64,000 bases of DNA from Mesorhizobium sp. WSM4904. GTDB taxonomy: Bacteria; Pseudomonadota; Alphaproteobacteria; Rhizobiales; Rhizobiaceae. Positions 16,440 to 28,682 of the stretch are shown one piece after another. The stretch is taken from assembly GCF_029674545.1 (NCBI RefSeq), contig NZ_CP121354.1:1674001-1738000 (forward strand), read 5' to 3'. The number at the start of each line of letters is the position of its first letter. Positions within the stretch are counted from its first letter, which is position 1. A program made the position numbers and the translations under genes. The notes below the pieces were generated by a model, which saw only the letters and a program-made list of their open reading frames with translations, searched no databases and had not been told where the DNA came from.

Positions 16440-17819
16440 ATGCTCGATATCGAGCCTGACCTTTCGGACCGCCTTTTCTCAGACTTCGACTTTTCCAACG
16501 GCGCCGTTGCAGCCGTGTCCGGCGGCAGCGACTCGACCGCCCTTCTCCTTCTTCTCAAGCACCATCTCGAACGAACCCTGCCCGCGGCAAAGCTGCTGGC
16601 GGTGACGATCGATCATGCGTTGAGACCAAATTCGGCAGCGGAAGCGCAAGCCGTGGCCCGGCTCTGCGCCGAGCACGGGATCGCGCATCGCACACTCGTC
16701 TGGTCCGGCCGCAAGCCGTCGTCCGGCCTGCCCGCCGCCGCGCGCGAGGCGCGCTACCGACTGCTGGCGGAGGCGGCCCAAGCGGAAGGCATCCGCGTGG
16801 TGGTAACCGGCCACACCGCCGACGACCAGGCAGAGACCGTGCTGATGCGGCAAGTTCGCGATCGAGGGACGCACGACGACCGCGGCCTCGCCGGCATGGC
16901 GCCCGCCACGCTTTACGGCTGGCGCACATGGATCGCCCGCCCGCTGCTCGGCACGCGTCGCGCGGCATTGCGCGAGATGCTGAAGCGTCGCGGCGTCGGC
17001 TGGACCGAGGATCCGACCAATGTCGACCAGCGTTTCGAGCGGCCGCGCATGCGCGTCTCGCTTGCAGGCGGCGATGGCGAGGCGCGCTTTACGCAGGCGA
17101 TCGCAAAGGCCGGGCAGGCAGCCGCCGAACGCGCGGAACTCGGCCGCCGCGCGGCCGTGCTGATCGGGACCTTTGCCAGCAGGCCGGCTTCAGGGCTCAT
17201 CCGTCTCGACCGCGCTTTCGCCGATGGCGAAGACAGCGAAGCGGCCCGTTATGCGCTGCGCATCCTGCTCGCCACGGTCGGCGGCGTCTCGTTCCTCGCC
17301 GACGAGGCGCGCTGCCGGGCGCTTTTCGAGCGTCTGCGGTCCGGGATGCTTTGCGCCACATTGTCGCGGACGGTGGTCGATACGCGCCGGACCGGCATTT
17401 TCCTTCACCGTGAGGCGCGCAATCTGCCCACCACCATTCCTGCGGAAGACCAGATCCTCTGGGACGGCCGGCGCAGGATCACATTGAGCGACAGACCGGA
17501 CGGGTTGGTGATCGCGCCCGTGGGGGCCGTCGCTGCCAGACGATCCGCCCCGGAAGGCGACGTTCCGGCAAGCCTGCTGCGCAGGGCGCTGGCCGCCGAA
17601 CCCGCGCTCTGGCGCGACGGCGAACGCTTTGATTCCGCTGGCGGCGGTATCGCGCCGCCGCCGATGGCAATCCTCCCCATGGTGTCGCCTTTCGCCAGCT
17701 TCCTGCCGTCCTTCGATCTCAAGCCCGCCGCGGCGGTCGCCAAGCTCATCGGCGCGCCGCCGCTGCCGCCATTGCCTTTTCGCGGCCATGATCGCGACGG
17801 AGCATGGGCGAAAGCTTAA
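16440..17819 (+). CDS. tilS: tRNA(Ile)-lysidine synthetase TilS
   Basis: A 459-residue PP-loop ATPase from ATG 16440. The SGGSDS nucleotide motif lies near residue 30, followed by ITIDHALRPNS-type and VVTGHTADDQAETVLMRQVRDRG segments. It attaches lysine to C34 of tRNA-Ile(CAU), converting AUA decoding. It sits between cpoB and ftsH, a conserved order in Rhizobiales. Confidence 0.93.
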   Translation: MLDIEPDLSDRLFSDFDFSNGAVAAVSGGSDSTALLLLLKHHLERTLPAAKLLAVTIDHALRPNSAAEAQAVARLCAEHGIAHRTLVWSGRKPSSGLPAAAREARYRLLAEAAQAEGIRVVVTGHTADDQAETVLMRQVRDRGTHDDRGLAGMAPATLYGWRTWIARPLLGTRRAALREMLKRRGVGWTEDPTNVDQRFERPRMRVSLAGGDGEARFTQAIAKAGQAAAERAELGRRAAVLIGTFASRPASGLIRLDRAFADGEDSEAARYALRILLATVGGVSFLADEARCRALFERLRSGMLCATLSRTVVDTRRTGIFLHREARNLPTTIPAEDQILWDGRRRITLSDRPDGLVIAPVGAVAARRSAPEGDVPASLLRRALAAEPALWRDGERFDSAGGGIAPPPMAILPMVSPFASFLPSFDLKPAAAVAKLIGAPPLPPLPFRGHDRDGAWAKA

Positions 17820-17924
17820 CCGAGGCGTGCTGTTATGCTTGGCAAGGGGAGGCGCTCTCCCTATGTTAGGCCCAAGCTTCCTTCACCATCGTGGGTCCGC
17901 ATGCGGACGCCAACAGGACAATAG

Positions 17925-19859
<1,935 letters not shown>

Positions 19860-19882
19860 GGTGGTGCGAAAGACTGATCGAG

Positions 19883-19917
19883 AAACGCCGCGGCTTGGTT
19901 CGCGGCGTTTTTGTTTG
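19883..19917 (+). terminator. Rho-independent terminator after ftsH
   Basis: Perfect 10-bp stem AAACGCCGCG / CGCGGCGTTT with an eight-base loop, followed by TTTGTTT. Confidence 0.88.
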
Positions 19918-20055
19918 GGAATTGGAGACAAGGCAAGGCTTCCCTCGTCCCGGCGCCCAGATATCGCCCGACAGCGGATCCTCGGACACCCCGAGGATGA
20001 TGGCTCAACGTCTGCGGGAAAAACGGTGAACTGCTTTATCCGCCGTATTCGATTT

Positions 20056-20514
20056 TTATGATTCAGCTTTCAGCCGCGCATTGCACAGGCTGTAGTAGCC
20101 GCCGCCCTTCTGGATCCAGCGAAGGCCGTTCAACGTACCCGCCTCCTTGTTGTCGCGGTAACCCTGCAGGCAGGTCTTCATCCGGGCCTTCGCGGGCGTT
20201 TCCGTCTTGAACTCGGCGGCGAGGGTGGTCGGGAATGTCACGCCCGCTGGCGCTACAGTGGGGGCGACCGCCGCGCTGGTGTCCTTTTTCTGCTGCTCCG
20301 CGGTTTTGACCGAATCCGCGCTGACATTCTCCGCGGCGGACGTCGCGCATTTCTCCTTGCGGAAAGCGGCCCAGTCCATGCCGTTCAGAGTGCCGCCTTC
20401 CTTGGCTGCCCGATAGGTCTCGCCGCATTCCTTCATCGTCAGTGCGCTCGCAGGTGAGGCGCTCCAAGCGACCAGTGCCGTCACAGCCAACGCCGCCAAT
20501 TTCAAACTGAACAT
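20056..20514 (-). CDS. secreted Cys-X25-Cys module protein, one-repeat paralogue
   Basis: A 152-residue protein. ATG 20514 has AGGAGGG six bases upstream and opens a clear Sec signal (MFSLKLAALAVTALVAWSASPASA). The mature part has one module, C30 to C56, of the form EC-x3-Y-x-AAK-x2-GTLNGM-x-W-x2-FRK-x-KC. A spacer and a C-terminal variant follow (C-x-x-x-Y-x2-NK-x-AGTLNGLRWIQKGGGYYSLC, Cys-X28-Cys). I do not recognise a characterised family; PsiF-type Cys repeats are the nearest idea. It is a tandem neighbour of the longer paralogue at 20757. Confidence 0.7.
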   Translation of the reverse strand: MFSLKLAALAVTALVAWSASPASALTMKECGETYRAAKEGGTLNGMDWAAFRKEKCATSAAENVSADSVKTAEQQKKDTSAAVAPTVAPAGVTFPTTLAAEFKTETPAKARMKTCLQGYRDNKEAGTLNGLRWIQKGGGYYSLCNARLKAES

Positions 20515-20700
20515 TGAGACCCTCCTGATTGACAATAGGTTCGACGCCCTTTTGTATACTGTTTGTTCCCTATGTGTTCAACCAGAATTTTTACCAACTA
20601 CGGACAAGCGCGGCGGTGGGCAGTGTGGGCGAATCGATGATGCCGACAATCCTGCGATATGCAGATGCGAGCGGGGCCGCGGGCGTCTTCGCGCCCAACA

Positions 20701-20732
20701 AAAAGCCCGCGCATCTTGCGATGCGCGGGCCT
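20701..20732 (-). terminator. terminator downstream of the four-module Cys-repeat gene
   Basis: GCCCGCGCATC-GCAA-GATGCGCGGGC followed by TTTTT on the minus strand; an 11-bp perfect stem. It separates the two paralogues into different transcripts. Confidence 0.85.
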
Positions 20733-20756
20733 TTTCTCTTCGAATAATCTAGGCGA

Positions 20757-21605
20757 TCAGCTCTTCAGCTTGGCGTTGCAGAGGCTGTAGAAGCCGCCGC
20801 CCTTCTGGATCCACTTCAGGCCGTTCAGCGTGTTGGCGTCCTTGTTGGCGTAGTATTGCTCGAGGCAGGTGTGCATGCGGCCCTTGGCCGGGGTCTCGGT
20901 GGCGAATTTCGGCGAGATGGCGGTCGGGAAGGTCACGCCCTTCGGCGCAGCGGCGGTCGGCTTCGCCGGCTCCTTGGTGAAGGTCGCCTCGGTCGGAGCG
21001 GGCACGGTATCGTCGTCGGCGGCGCCGGCGCCGCATTCGGCCTTGCGGAAGTCGTTCCACTTCATGCCGTTCAGCTTGTTGGCGGTCTTCGCTGCCTGAT
21101 ACTTGGTGCTGCATTCGGCCATGCTCAGGCCCTTGCCGCCGTCGGCTGCCGCCGCCGTCGAGCTCGCGGTCTTGGCAGGCTTCGTGTCGGTCGCCGCCGC
21201 AGTGGCGCCGGCCGTGCATTCGGTCTTGCGGAAGTCGTTCCACTTCATGCCGTTCAACGTGCCGGCGGCCTTCGCGGCCTGGTACTTGGCGCTGCATTCC
21301 TTGGCGGTCAGGCCCTTGGTCGAGCTGTCGGTGGCCGCGGCGGCGGTGTCCTTAGCCTTCTTGGCAGGCTTGGTCTCGGCCGCCTTGGTGTCGGTCGTCG
21401 CTTTCGCGTCGGTCGCAGCGGAAGCGTCGCTGCCGCACTGCGCCTTGCGGAACTGGTTCCAGGTCTGGCCGGCGAGCGTTCCGGCGTCCTTGGCCGCGTT
21501 GTACTTGGTGCTGCACTCGGCCATGGTCAGCGCGTTGGCCGGCGCCGCCACGAAAAAGGCTGCGACGGCGAGGCCCGTCAATGTTGCAAGTCTATGAATA
21601 AGCAT
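20757..21605 (-). CDS. secreted Cys-X25-Cys module protein, multi-repeat paralogue
   Basis: A 282-residue protein from ATG 21605 (AAGGGAG upstream). Signal MLIHRLATLTGLAVAAFFVAAPANA. Three modules have exactly 25 residues between their cysteines (C31-C57, C104-C130, C165-C191), with consensus C-x3-Y-x-AAK-x2-x-L-x-G-x-x-W-x2-FRK-x-x-C. Lys/Ala/Thr-rich linkers separate them. The C-terminal variant (C247-C276) is the same as the one ending the 152-residue paralogue. Paired cysteines suggest one disulfide per module in the periplasm. The function is unknown. Confidence 0.7.
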   Translation of the reverse strand: MLIHRLATLTGLAVAAFFVAAPANALTMAECSTKYNAAKDAGTLAGQTWNQFRKAQCGSDASAATDAKATTDTKAAETKPAKKAKDTAAAATDSSTKGLTAKECSAKYQAAKAAGTLNGMKWNDFRKTECTAGATAAATDTKPAKTASSTAAAADGGKGLSMAECSTKYQAAKTANKLNGMKWNDFRKAECGAGAADDDTVPAPTEATFTKEPAKPTAAAPKGVTFPTAISPKFATETPAKGRMHTCLEQYYANKDANTLNGLKWIQKGGGFYSLCNAKLKS

Positions 21606-21971
21606 GGCGTTTCTCCCTTGCTGCCGCCAGATGGTGTCCCTATACCAAATCAATAGCTCTCAACTTCAGACTGCGCCAGATGCTTCCAGCGCGGATGCCC
21701 TCACAAAGTGTGTTGCTCCCGATAAGGTGATGAATTGCTTGCGGCTGGTCGCGCAAACAAGGTTTTTCCAAGCCGCATCCGGCGGAAAAGCTCGCCTCGG
21801 CTGGTATATTGCCGCTACAGTGAGAGGTCGTGGTAGGCTGTCGAATCACTTGAACCGCCCGCGACAATCATTTTCTAAGGAATGGTAATATATAATCACG
21901 AAATGTGATGATCGGATGCGGCCCAATTGTGGCAATACGGGCGGCTGAAACCGACGGGGACATTGGCAGGC
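21606..21971. other. 366-bp intergenic region before glmM
   Basis: The region lies between divergent genes. No RNA gene, repeat or clear terminator is seen; it should contain promoters for the Cys-module gene (minus) and glmM (plus). Confidence 0.35.
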
Positions 21972-23324
<1,353 letters not shown>

Positions 23325-23357
23325 CAGCCGCCGCGAACCGAGCCTGGCCGCGTCTCC

Positions 23358-23381
23358 AGCCCGCCTCCGGCGGGCTTTTTC
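23358..23381 (+). terminator. Rho-independent terminator after glmM
   Basis: AGCCCGCC-TCC-GGCGGGCT followed by TTTT. Confidence 0.85.
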
Positions 23382-23533
23382 GCGCCCCGCCCGCACAACG
23401 GCATTCCCTCTAAAATTGTATGGATTCGTGGTTAATCGGTACGGTTAAACGGCTTTTAACCTTTGCAATTCATTATCCACGCCGAGGTTCAACCTCGGGC
23501 GGTGTCGTCCCGAGGCTTCTTAGGGGTGACAGC

Positions 23534-24352
23534 ATGTTGAATTCAGCAAGAATGGCATTTTTTGCCGCGCTGCTCGCGGGGGTAGCCGGACCGGCGCTCG
23601 CCGCCGATCTCGCGGAACCACCACCGGTCGAGGAGGCGCCGCCGCCAGTCGTCGAGGCTCAGCCGGTTGACGTCGGTGGCTGGTACATCCGCGGCGACAT
23701 CGACTACCACAAGTCGACCTTGCGTGGCATCGACTACATTACATACGGCCCGCCGCCCGGCACCAACGATTTCGATTTCGGCAAGCTCAAGGGCGGCTTT
23801 TCGCTCGGCGGCGGCGTCGGCTACAAGGTCAACGATTACTTCCGTACCGATCTGACCGCCGACTACTGGTTCAAGTCGAACTTCAACGGCCAGACCTCGG
23901 ACCTCACCACGACATCGACCGAGGTGTCGAGGATGAGCGCCCTGCTGCTGCTGGCCAATGCCTATGTCGATATCGGCACCTATCACGGCATCACGCCTTA
24001 CGTCGGCGCCGGCATCGGCGGCGCGCACATCAAGTGGGACACGGTCCACGATCCGAACACCACCGAGACCAATCCGGGGTCGTCCAACTGGCGCTTCGCC
24101 TACGCGCTCATGGCCGGCGCCTCCTACTGCCTGACCGACAAGCTCATCCTCGACGCAGGCTACCGCTTCACCCATATCCAGGGCGGGCGCATGTTCGAGT
24201 TCGATGCGAGCAGCTCCGGGCCGGGGTTCGACCACGGCATCAACACGCATGAGGTGCGCGGAGGCCTGCGCTACCAGTTCGGCGGCAACAACGGCTGCGC
24301 CGCACCGGTGGTGGCCTACCAGCCGGAGCCGGAGCCGATCTACACCAAGTAA
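23534..24352 (+). CDS. outer-membrane beta-barrel protein (Omp25/31-like), first copy
   Basis: A 272-residue protein from ATG 23534 with signal MLNSARMAFFAALLAGVAGPALAA-DL. A Pro/Glu/Val linker is followed by an eight-stranded-barrel pattern: GGWYIRGDIDYHKS, SLGGGVGYKVNDYFRTDLTADYWF, ALLLLANAYVDIGTYHGITPYVGAGIGGAHI, FAYALMAGASYCLTDKLILDAGYRF, ending VRGGLRYQF. The family includes Brucella Omp25/31 and rhizobial RopB-type proteins. It is followed by its own terminator and a second, related gene. Confidence 0.85.
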   Translation: MLNSARMAFFAALLAGVAGPALAADLAEPPPVEEAPPPVVEAQPVDVGGWYIRGDIDYHKSTLRGIDYITYGPPPGTNDFDFGKLKGGFSLGGGVGYKVNDYFRTDLTADYWFKSNFNGQTSDLTTTSTEVSRMSALLLLANAYVDIGTYHGITPYVGAGIGGAHIKWDTVHDPNTTETNPGSSNWRFAYALMAGASYCLTDKLILDAGYRFTHIQGGRMFEFDASSSGPGFDHGINTHEVRGGLRYQFGGNNGCAAPVVAYQPEPEPIYTK

Positions 24353-24378
24353 TCGCTTCGAAGGTCCTGAAATTCGTC

Positions 24379-24410
24379 AACCGCCCGGCAAAATGCCGGG
24401 CGGTTTCGTT
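24379..24410 (+). terminator. Rho-independent terminator between the two Omp genes
   Basis: AACCGCCCGGC-AAAAT-GCCGGGCGGTT (11-bp perfect stem) followed by TCGTTTTG. Confidence 0.85.
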
Positions 24411-24560
24411 TTGTGCGCGGCTGGTTAAATCACATCGAAATCAATTCGGTAACCGCCTGTTATCCTTAACCGGCACTTAACCACTATGGTTAACAATACT
24501 CCTTGAAACGGCAGCTGTGCTCGCGTTCGCGACTGGCGCCAACTTCAGGAGCCGGGGACC

Positions 24561-25436
24561 ATGACATCAAAATCGCGTATCGCACTGGCGCTCGCCGCAA
24601 TCGTGCTGATGCCGGCGACACAGGCGGTGTCGGCCGACTACGACCCGCCGATCTATGTCGACCAGGCGCCGGACTATCAGCCGGTCGAGGTCGGCTCAGG
24701 CTGGTACCTGCGCGGCGATGTCGGCTACGCCTTCAGCCATCCTTACGACAACGAGGAAACTGCGGCGGGCTTCACATCCAAGAACAGCCTGTTCGATGGC
24801 AGCATTGGCATGGGCTACCATTTCAACGACTATCTGCGCGGCGATTTGAATTTCGGCATTCTGCCCTCCAACAGATTCGGCGACAACTTCGTCACCACTT
24901 GCGACGGCTCGATCACCACGACGATCTCGGACGTCAACACGGGCACCGTCGTCAATCAAACCACCGCCCCGGCTTCGGCGCCTTGCAGAGGCTCCAACCT
25001 GGCCAACAACAAAGCCTACAGCCTGATGGCGAACGGCTATGTCGATCTCGGCACATATGTCGGTCTGACGCCGTATATCGGCGCGGGCCTTGGTGTGGTC
25101 TATAGCAAATACAGCAGGGCGATCGGCAAGCGTGACTGCGTCGAGACGACATCGACCACGACCGCTGGCGGGTTCCAGACCGTCGATCAATTCAACTGCG
25201 ACGATCCCGCCGGCTACGATGGCGCGGTGACTTCAAAGGCCAGCTACGATTTCGCCTATTCGCTCGCCGCCGGTTTGTCCTACCAGGTCACCAAGAATGT
25301 CTCCGTCGACCTCGGTTACGAGTATTTCGCGGTGCCCAGTGCGAAGTATGTCGCCTATGACGGCGGAGCCTTCAATATCCACAAGGGCGTCGACTATCAG
25401 AGCGTCAAACTCGGGCTGCGCTACGATCTCTGGTAA
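24561..25436 (+). CDS. outer-membrane beta-barrel protein (Omp25/31-like), second copy
   Basis: A 291-residue protein with signal MTSKSRIALALAAIVLMPATQAVSA. It has the same architecture as the gene upstream: GSGWYLRGDVGYAFS, MGYHFNDYLRGDLNFGIL, YSLMANGYVDLGTYVGLTPYIGAGLGVVYS, FAYSLAAGLSYQVTKNVSVDLGYEYF, and C-terminal VKLGLRYDLW ending in an aromatic residue as expected for barrel assembly. Two extra cysteine-containing loops distinguish it. It is probably an old tandem duplication. Confidence 0.85.
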   Translation: MTSKSRIALALAAIVLMPATQAVSADYDPPIYVDQAPDYQPVEVGSGWYLRGDVGYAFSHPYDNEETAAGFTSKNSLFDGSIGMGYHFNDYLRGDLNFGILPSNRFGDNFVTTCDGSITTTISDVNTGTVVNQTTAPASAPCRGSNLANNKAYSLMANGYVDLGTYVGLTPYIGAGLGVVYSKYSRAIGKRDCVETTSTTTAGGFQTVDQFNCDDPAGYDGAVTSKASYDFAYSLAAGLSYQVTKNVSVDLGYEYFAVPSAKYVAYDGGAFNIHKGVDYQSVKLGLRYDLW

Positions 25437-25458
25437 AACCGCGTCTTCTCATATGCGG

Positions 25459-25492
25459 ACGGCGGATCCTGCGCTCCGCCGTTTTCGTTTTC
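25459..25492 (+). terminator. Rho-independent terminator after the second Omp gene
   Basis: ACGGCGGA / TCCGCCGT stem with an eight-base loop, then TTTCGTTTT. Confidence 0.8.
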
Positions 25493-25630
25493 GCCTTGTG
25501 ATGAAAAACCTGACATATGTCCCGCCAGCGACAAAAACTTTGCTCTTGACGCCGGAAGGCTGAAAGCATATCGCCGTCCGTGGGCCACCCCTCCCCAACG
25601 AGGGGCCACTATCTGGAAGGATAGACCACA

Positions 25631-26806
25631 ATGACGACGCTTACCAAGCCCGGACTCCGTCCGGCAAATCCCAATTTCTCCTCAGGTCCCTGCGCAAAAC
25701 GCCCCGGCTGGTCGGCCGAGGCGCTGAAAGCCGCTGCGCTCGGACGTTCCCATCGCGCCAAGATCGGCAAGGCGAAGCTCGAACAGGCGATCGAGCTGAC
25801 GCGCGAGATCCTCAAGGTTCCCGCCAACTATCGCATCGGCATCGTGCCGGCGTCCGATACCGGCGCGGTGGAGATGGCGCTGTGGTCGCTGCTCGGCGAG
25901 CAAGGCGTCGACATGGTCGCCTGGGAAAGTTTCGGTTCCGGCTGGGTGACCGATGTCGTCAAGCAGCTCAGGCTCGCCGACGTGCGCAAGTTCGAGGCCG
26001 GCTACGGTGTGTTGCCGGACCTGACGCAGATCGATTTCGACCGCGACGTGGTCTTCACCTGGAACGGCACGACTTCCGGCGTGCGCGTGCCGAACGGCGA
26101 TTTCATTCCGGCCGCGCGCCGCGGCCTGACCATTTGCGACGCGACTTCGGCCGCCTTCGCCCAGAGGCTCGACTTCGAAAAACTCGATGTCGTGACCTTC
26201 TCCTGGCAGAAGGTGCTGGGCGGCGAGGGCGCGCACGGCATGCTGATCCTCAGCCCACGCGCCGTCGAGCGGCTGGAAACCTACAAGCCGGCCTGGCCGC
26301 TGCCGAAGATCTTCCGCCTGACCTCGGGCGGCAAGCTGATCGAGGGCATCTTCAAGGGCGAGACCATCAACACGCCGTCGATGCTGTGCGTCGAGGACTA
26401 TCTCGATGCCCTTCAATGGGCGAAGTCGATCGGCGGCCTGGAAACGCTCATTGCCCGCGCCGACGCCAATGCCGCGGTGCTCGACCGGTTCGTGGACAAG
26501 TCATCGTGGCTCGGCCATCTGGCCGTCGATCCGGCGACGCGCTCGAACACCTCGGTCTGCCTCTCCTTCACCGACGTGCAAGTGGCGGGGCTCGACGCCG
26601 ACGGTCAGGCGGCGTTCGCCAAGGGCATCGTCTCGGCGCTCGACAAGGAAGGTGTCGCCTATGACATCGGCTCCTATCGCGACGCGCCGCCCGGCTTGCG
26701 CATCTGGTGCGGCGCGACCGTCGAGACCTCCGATCTCGAAGCGCTGCTGCCATGGCTCGACTGGGCCTTTGCCTCGCAGAAGGCGTCGCTCAAAGCAGCG
26801 GCCTGA
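25631..26806 (+). CDS. serC: phosphoserine aminotransferase SerC
   Basis: A 391-residue PLP enzyme of the class V aminotransferase family. N-terminus [18 protein letters not shown]-binding Lys in [16 protein letters not shown]; substrate region [23 protein letters not shown]. It converts 3-phosphohydroxypyruvate and glutamate to phosphoserine and 2-oxoglutarate, and also serves PLP synthesis. It has the longer alphaproteobacterial form (about 390 residues, versus 360 in E. coli). serA follows 66 bp downstream. Confidence 0.94.
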   Translation: MTTLTKPGLRPANPNFSSGPCAKRPGWSAEALKAAALGRSHRAKIGKAKLEQAIELTREILKVPANYRIGIVPASDTGAVEMALWSLLGEQGVDMVAWESFGSGWVTDVVKQLRLADVRKFEAGYGVLPDLTQIDFDRDVVFTWNGTTSGVRVPNGDFIPAARRGLTICDATSAAFAQRLDFEKLDVVTFSWQKVLGGEGAHGMLILSPRAVERLETYKPAWPLPKIFRLTSGGKLIEGIFKGETINTPSMLCVEDYLDALQWAKSIGGLETLIARADANAAVLDRFVDKSSWLGHLAVDPATRSNTSVCLSFTDVQVAGLDADGQAAFAKGIVSALDKEGVAYDIGSYRDAPPGLRIWCGATVETSDLEALLPWLDWAFASQKASLKAAA

Positions 26807-26872
26807 AATTCGTGGCGGCCTGTGGGCCGCCACCATTTCCCAACACGCTCAATTCCCTTCAAGGAGGCCGTT

Positions 26873-28474
26873 ATGGCGCCCCGCGTTCTCGTATCGGATA
26901 AACTTTCAACGACCGCCGTGCAGATTTTCAAGGATCGCGGCATCGAGGTCGACTACTTGCCCGATCTCGGCAAGGACAAGGAAAAGCTGCTCGAAGTGAT
27001 CGGCCAGTATGACGGCCTCGCCATCCGCTCGGCGACCAAGGTCACCGAGAAGCTGATCAATGCCGCCACCAGGCTGAAGGTCGTCGGCCGTGCCGGCATC
27101 GGCGTCGATAATGTCGACATCCCCGCGGCGAGCCGCAGGGGCATCATCGTGATGAACACGCCCTTCGGCAACTCGATCACCACGGCAGAGCACGCCGTGG
27201 CGATGATCTTCGCGCTGGCGCGCCAGATCCCGGAGGCCAACGCCTCGACCCATGCCGGCAAGTGGGAGAAGAACCGCTTCATGGGTATCGAGATCACCGG
27301 CAAGACGCTGGGCGTGATCGGCTGCGGCAATATCGGCTCGATCGTCGCGACGCGCGGTGTCGGCCTGAAGATGCATGTGATTGCCTTCGATCCGTTCCTG
27401 TCGGACAGCCGCGCCGAAGAGCTCGGTGTCGAGAAGGTCGAGCTCGACGATCTCTTCGCCCGCGCCGACTTCATCACCTTGCACACGCCGCTGACCGACA
27501 AGACGCGCAACATCATCGACGCGGCCGCGATCGCCAAGATGAAGGACGGCGTGCGCATCATCAATTGCGCGCGCGGCGGGCTGGTCGTCGAGGCCGACCT
27601 GGTCGCGGCGCTGAAGAGCGGCAAGGTTGCCGGCGCCGGCGTCGACGTCTTCGAGGTGGAGCCGGCCGAGCAGAACGCACTGTTCGGCCTGGAGAATGTC
27701 GTAGCCACCCCGCATCTCGGCGCCTCGACCACCGAGGCGCAGGAGAACGTCGCCCTTCAGGTCGCCGAGCAGATGTCCGACTACCTGATCAAGGGCGCCG
27801 TCTCCAATGCCATCAACATGCCCTCGATCACCGCCGAGGAAGCGCCGAGGCTGAAACCCTTCGTCAAGCTCGCCGAGGTGCTCGGCGCCTTTGTCGGCCA
27901 GGTCACCGAGGATCCGATCAAGGAGGTCGAGATCCTGTTCGACGGCTCGACCGCGACGATGAACACGCGAGCGCTGGTGAGTGCCGCTCTTGCCGGCCTG
28001 ATCCGGCCGCAGGTCTCGGACGTCAACATGGTGTCGGCGCCGATCATGGTGAAGGAGCGCGGCATCATCGTTGCCGAGGTCAAGCGCGACAAATCGGGCG
28101 TCTTCGACGGCTATATCAAGCTCACCGTCACCACCGAGCACATGACGCGTTCGATCGCCGGCACCTGTTTCTCCGACCACAAGCCGCGCTTCATCCAGAT
28201 CAAGGGCATCAACCTCGACGCCGAGGTCGGCCAGCACATGCTCTACACGACCAATGCGGACGCGCCCGGCATCATCGGCCTGCTCGGCACCGTCTGCGGC
28301 GAGAACGGCGTCAACATCGCCAACTTCCAGCTCGGCCGCAACCGGCCGGGCGGCGATGCGATCGCGCTGCTCTATCTCGACGCGCCTTTCCCGGAAAGCG
28401 TGCTGGACCAGCTGCGGGCGCACAAATCGATCGACTCGGCCAAGCGGCTGCACTTCGACGTCGGCAGCGATTGA
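26873..28474 (+). CDS. serA: D-3-phosphoglycerate dehydrogenase SerA (long form with ACT domain)
   Basis: A 533-residue protein from ATG 26873, preceded by AAGGAGG at ideal spacing. It has the 2-hydroxyacid dehydrogenase catalytic region (GRAGIGVDNVDIPAASRRGIIVMNTP), the NAD-binding GCGNIGS, the catalytic Arg/Glu/His around CARGGLVVE and TPHLGASTTEAQ, an intervening allosteric domain, and a C-terminal ACT domain (NADAPGIIGLLGTVCGENGVNIANFQLGR). It catalyses the first step of serine synthesis, with SerC as the second step immediately upstream. Confidence 0.95.
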   Translation: MAPRVLVSDKLSTTAVQIFKDRGIEVDYLPDLGKDKEKLLEVIGQYDGLAIRSATKVTEKLINAATRLKVVGRAGIGVDNVDIPAASRRGIIVMNTPFGNSITTAEHAVAMIFALARQIPEANASTHAGKWEKNRFMGIEITGKTLGVIGCGNIGSIVATRGVGLKMHVIAFDPFLSDSRAEELGVEKVELDDLFARADFITLHTPLTDKTRNIIDAAAIAKMKDGVRIINCARGGLVVEADLVAALKSGKVAGAGVDVFEVEPAEQNALFGLENVVATPHLGASTTEAQENVALQVAEQMSDYLIKGAVSNAINMPSITAEEAPRLKPFVKLAEVLGAFVGQVTEDPIKEVEILFDGSTATMNTRALVSAALAGLIRPQVSDVNMVSAPIMVKERGIIVAEVKRDKSGVFDGYIKLTVTTEHMTRSIAGTCFSDHKPRFIQIKGINLDAEVGQHMLYTTNADAPGIIGLLGTVCGENGVNIANFQLGRNRPGGDAIALLYLDAPFPESVLDQLRAHKSIDSAKRLHFDVGSD

Positions 28475-28488
28475 CAAGTCATCAAAAA

Positions 28489-28520
28489 AGGGCCCCGCAT
28501 GCCGCGGCATAAGGGGCCCT
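28489..28520 (+). terminator. hairpin after serA, possible terminator
   Basis: AGGGCCCC / GGGGCCCT stem around a 16-base loop. The following bases (ACTCTT) are not a strong U-tract, so termination may be weak. Confidence 0.45.
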
Positions 28521-28523
28521 ACT

Positions 28524-28628
28524 CTTAAAGCGCGTCGCGCCGAAACGGATTCAGGCGGCGCGCTTTAAGCCCTTGTTTTGATGCATGTCGTTGTCCCAGA
28601 GCCGCGCACACTCCGGGCGACATGCATT
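28524..28628. repeat. palindromic intergenic repeat (GCGCG...CATGTCG type)
   Basis: Two nested perfect inverted repeats: CTTAAAGCGCG (28524-28534) with CGCGCTTTAAG (28559-28569), and ATGCATGTCG (28581-28590) with CGACATGCAT (28618-28627). Such two-hairpin units are common between genes in Rhizobiales genomes. Confidence 0.7.
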
Positions 28629-28682
28629 AAGGCAACACCTGACCGGCAAGGGGAGCCGGGGTGCGTTCTCGCATCGCCATCG

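Noticed and set aside
20056..20514. PsiF phosphate-starvation protein
   Set aside because: The Cys spacing and the AAK-GTLNGM-W-FRK core do not match the PsiF repeat closely enough to use that name.
26906..28510. 534-codon open frame on the minus strand
   Set aside because: Antisense of serA; no motifs, and serA is full length with all domains.
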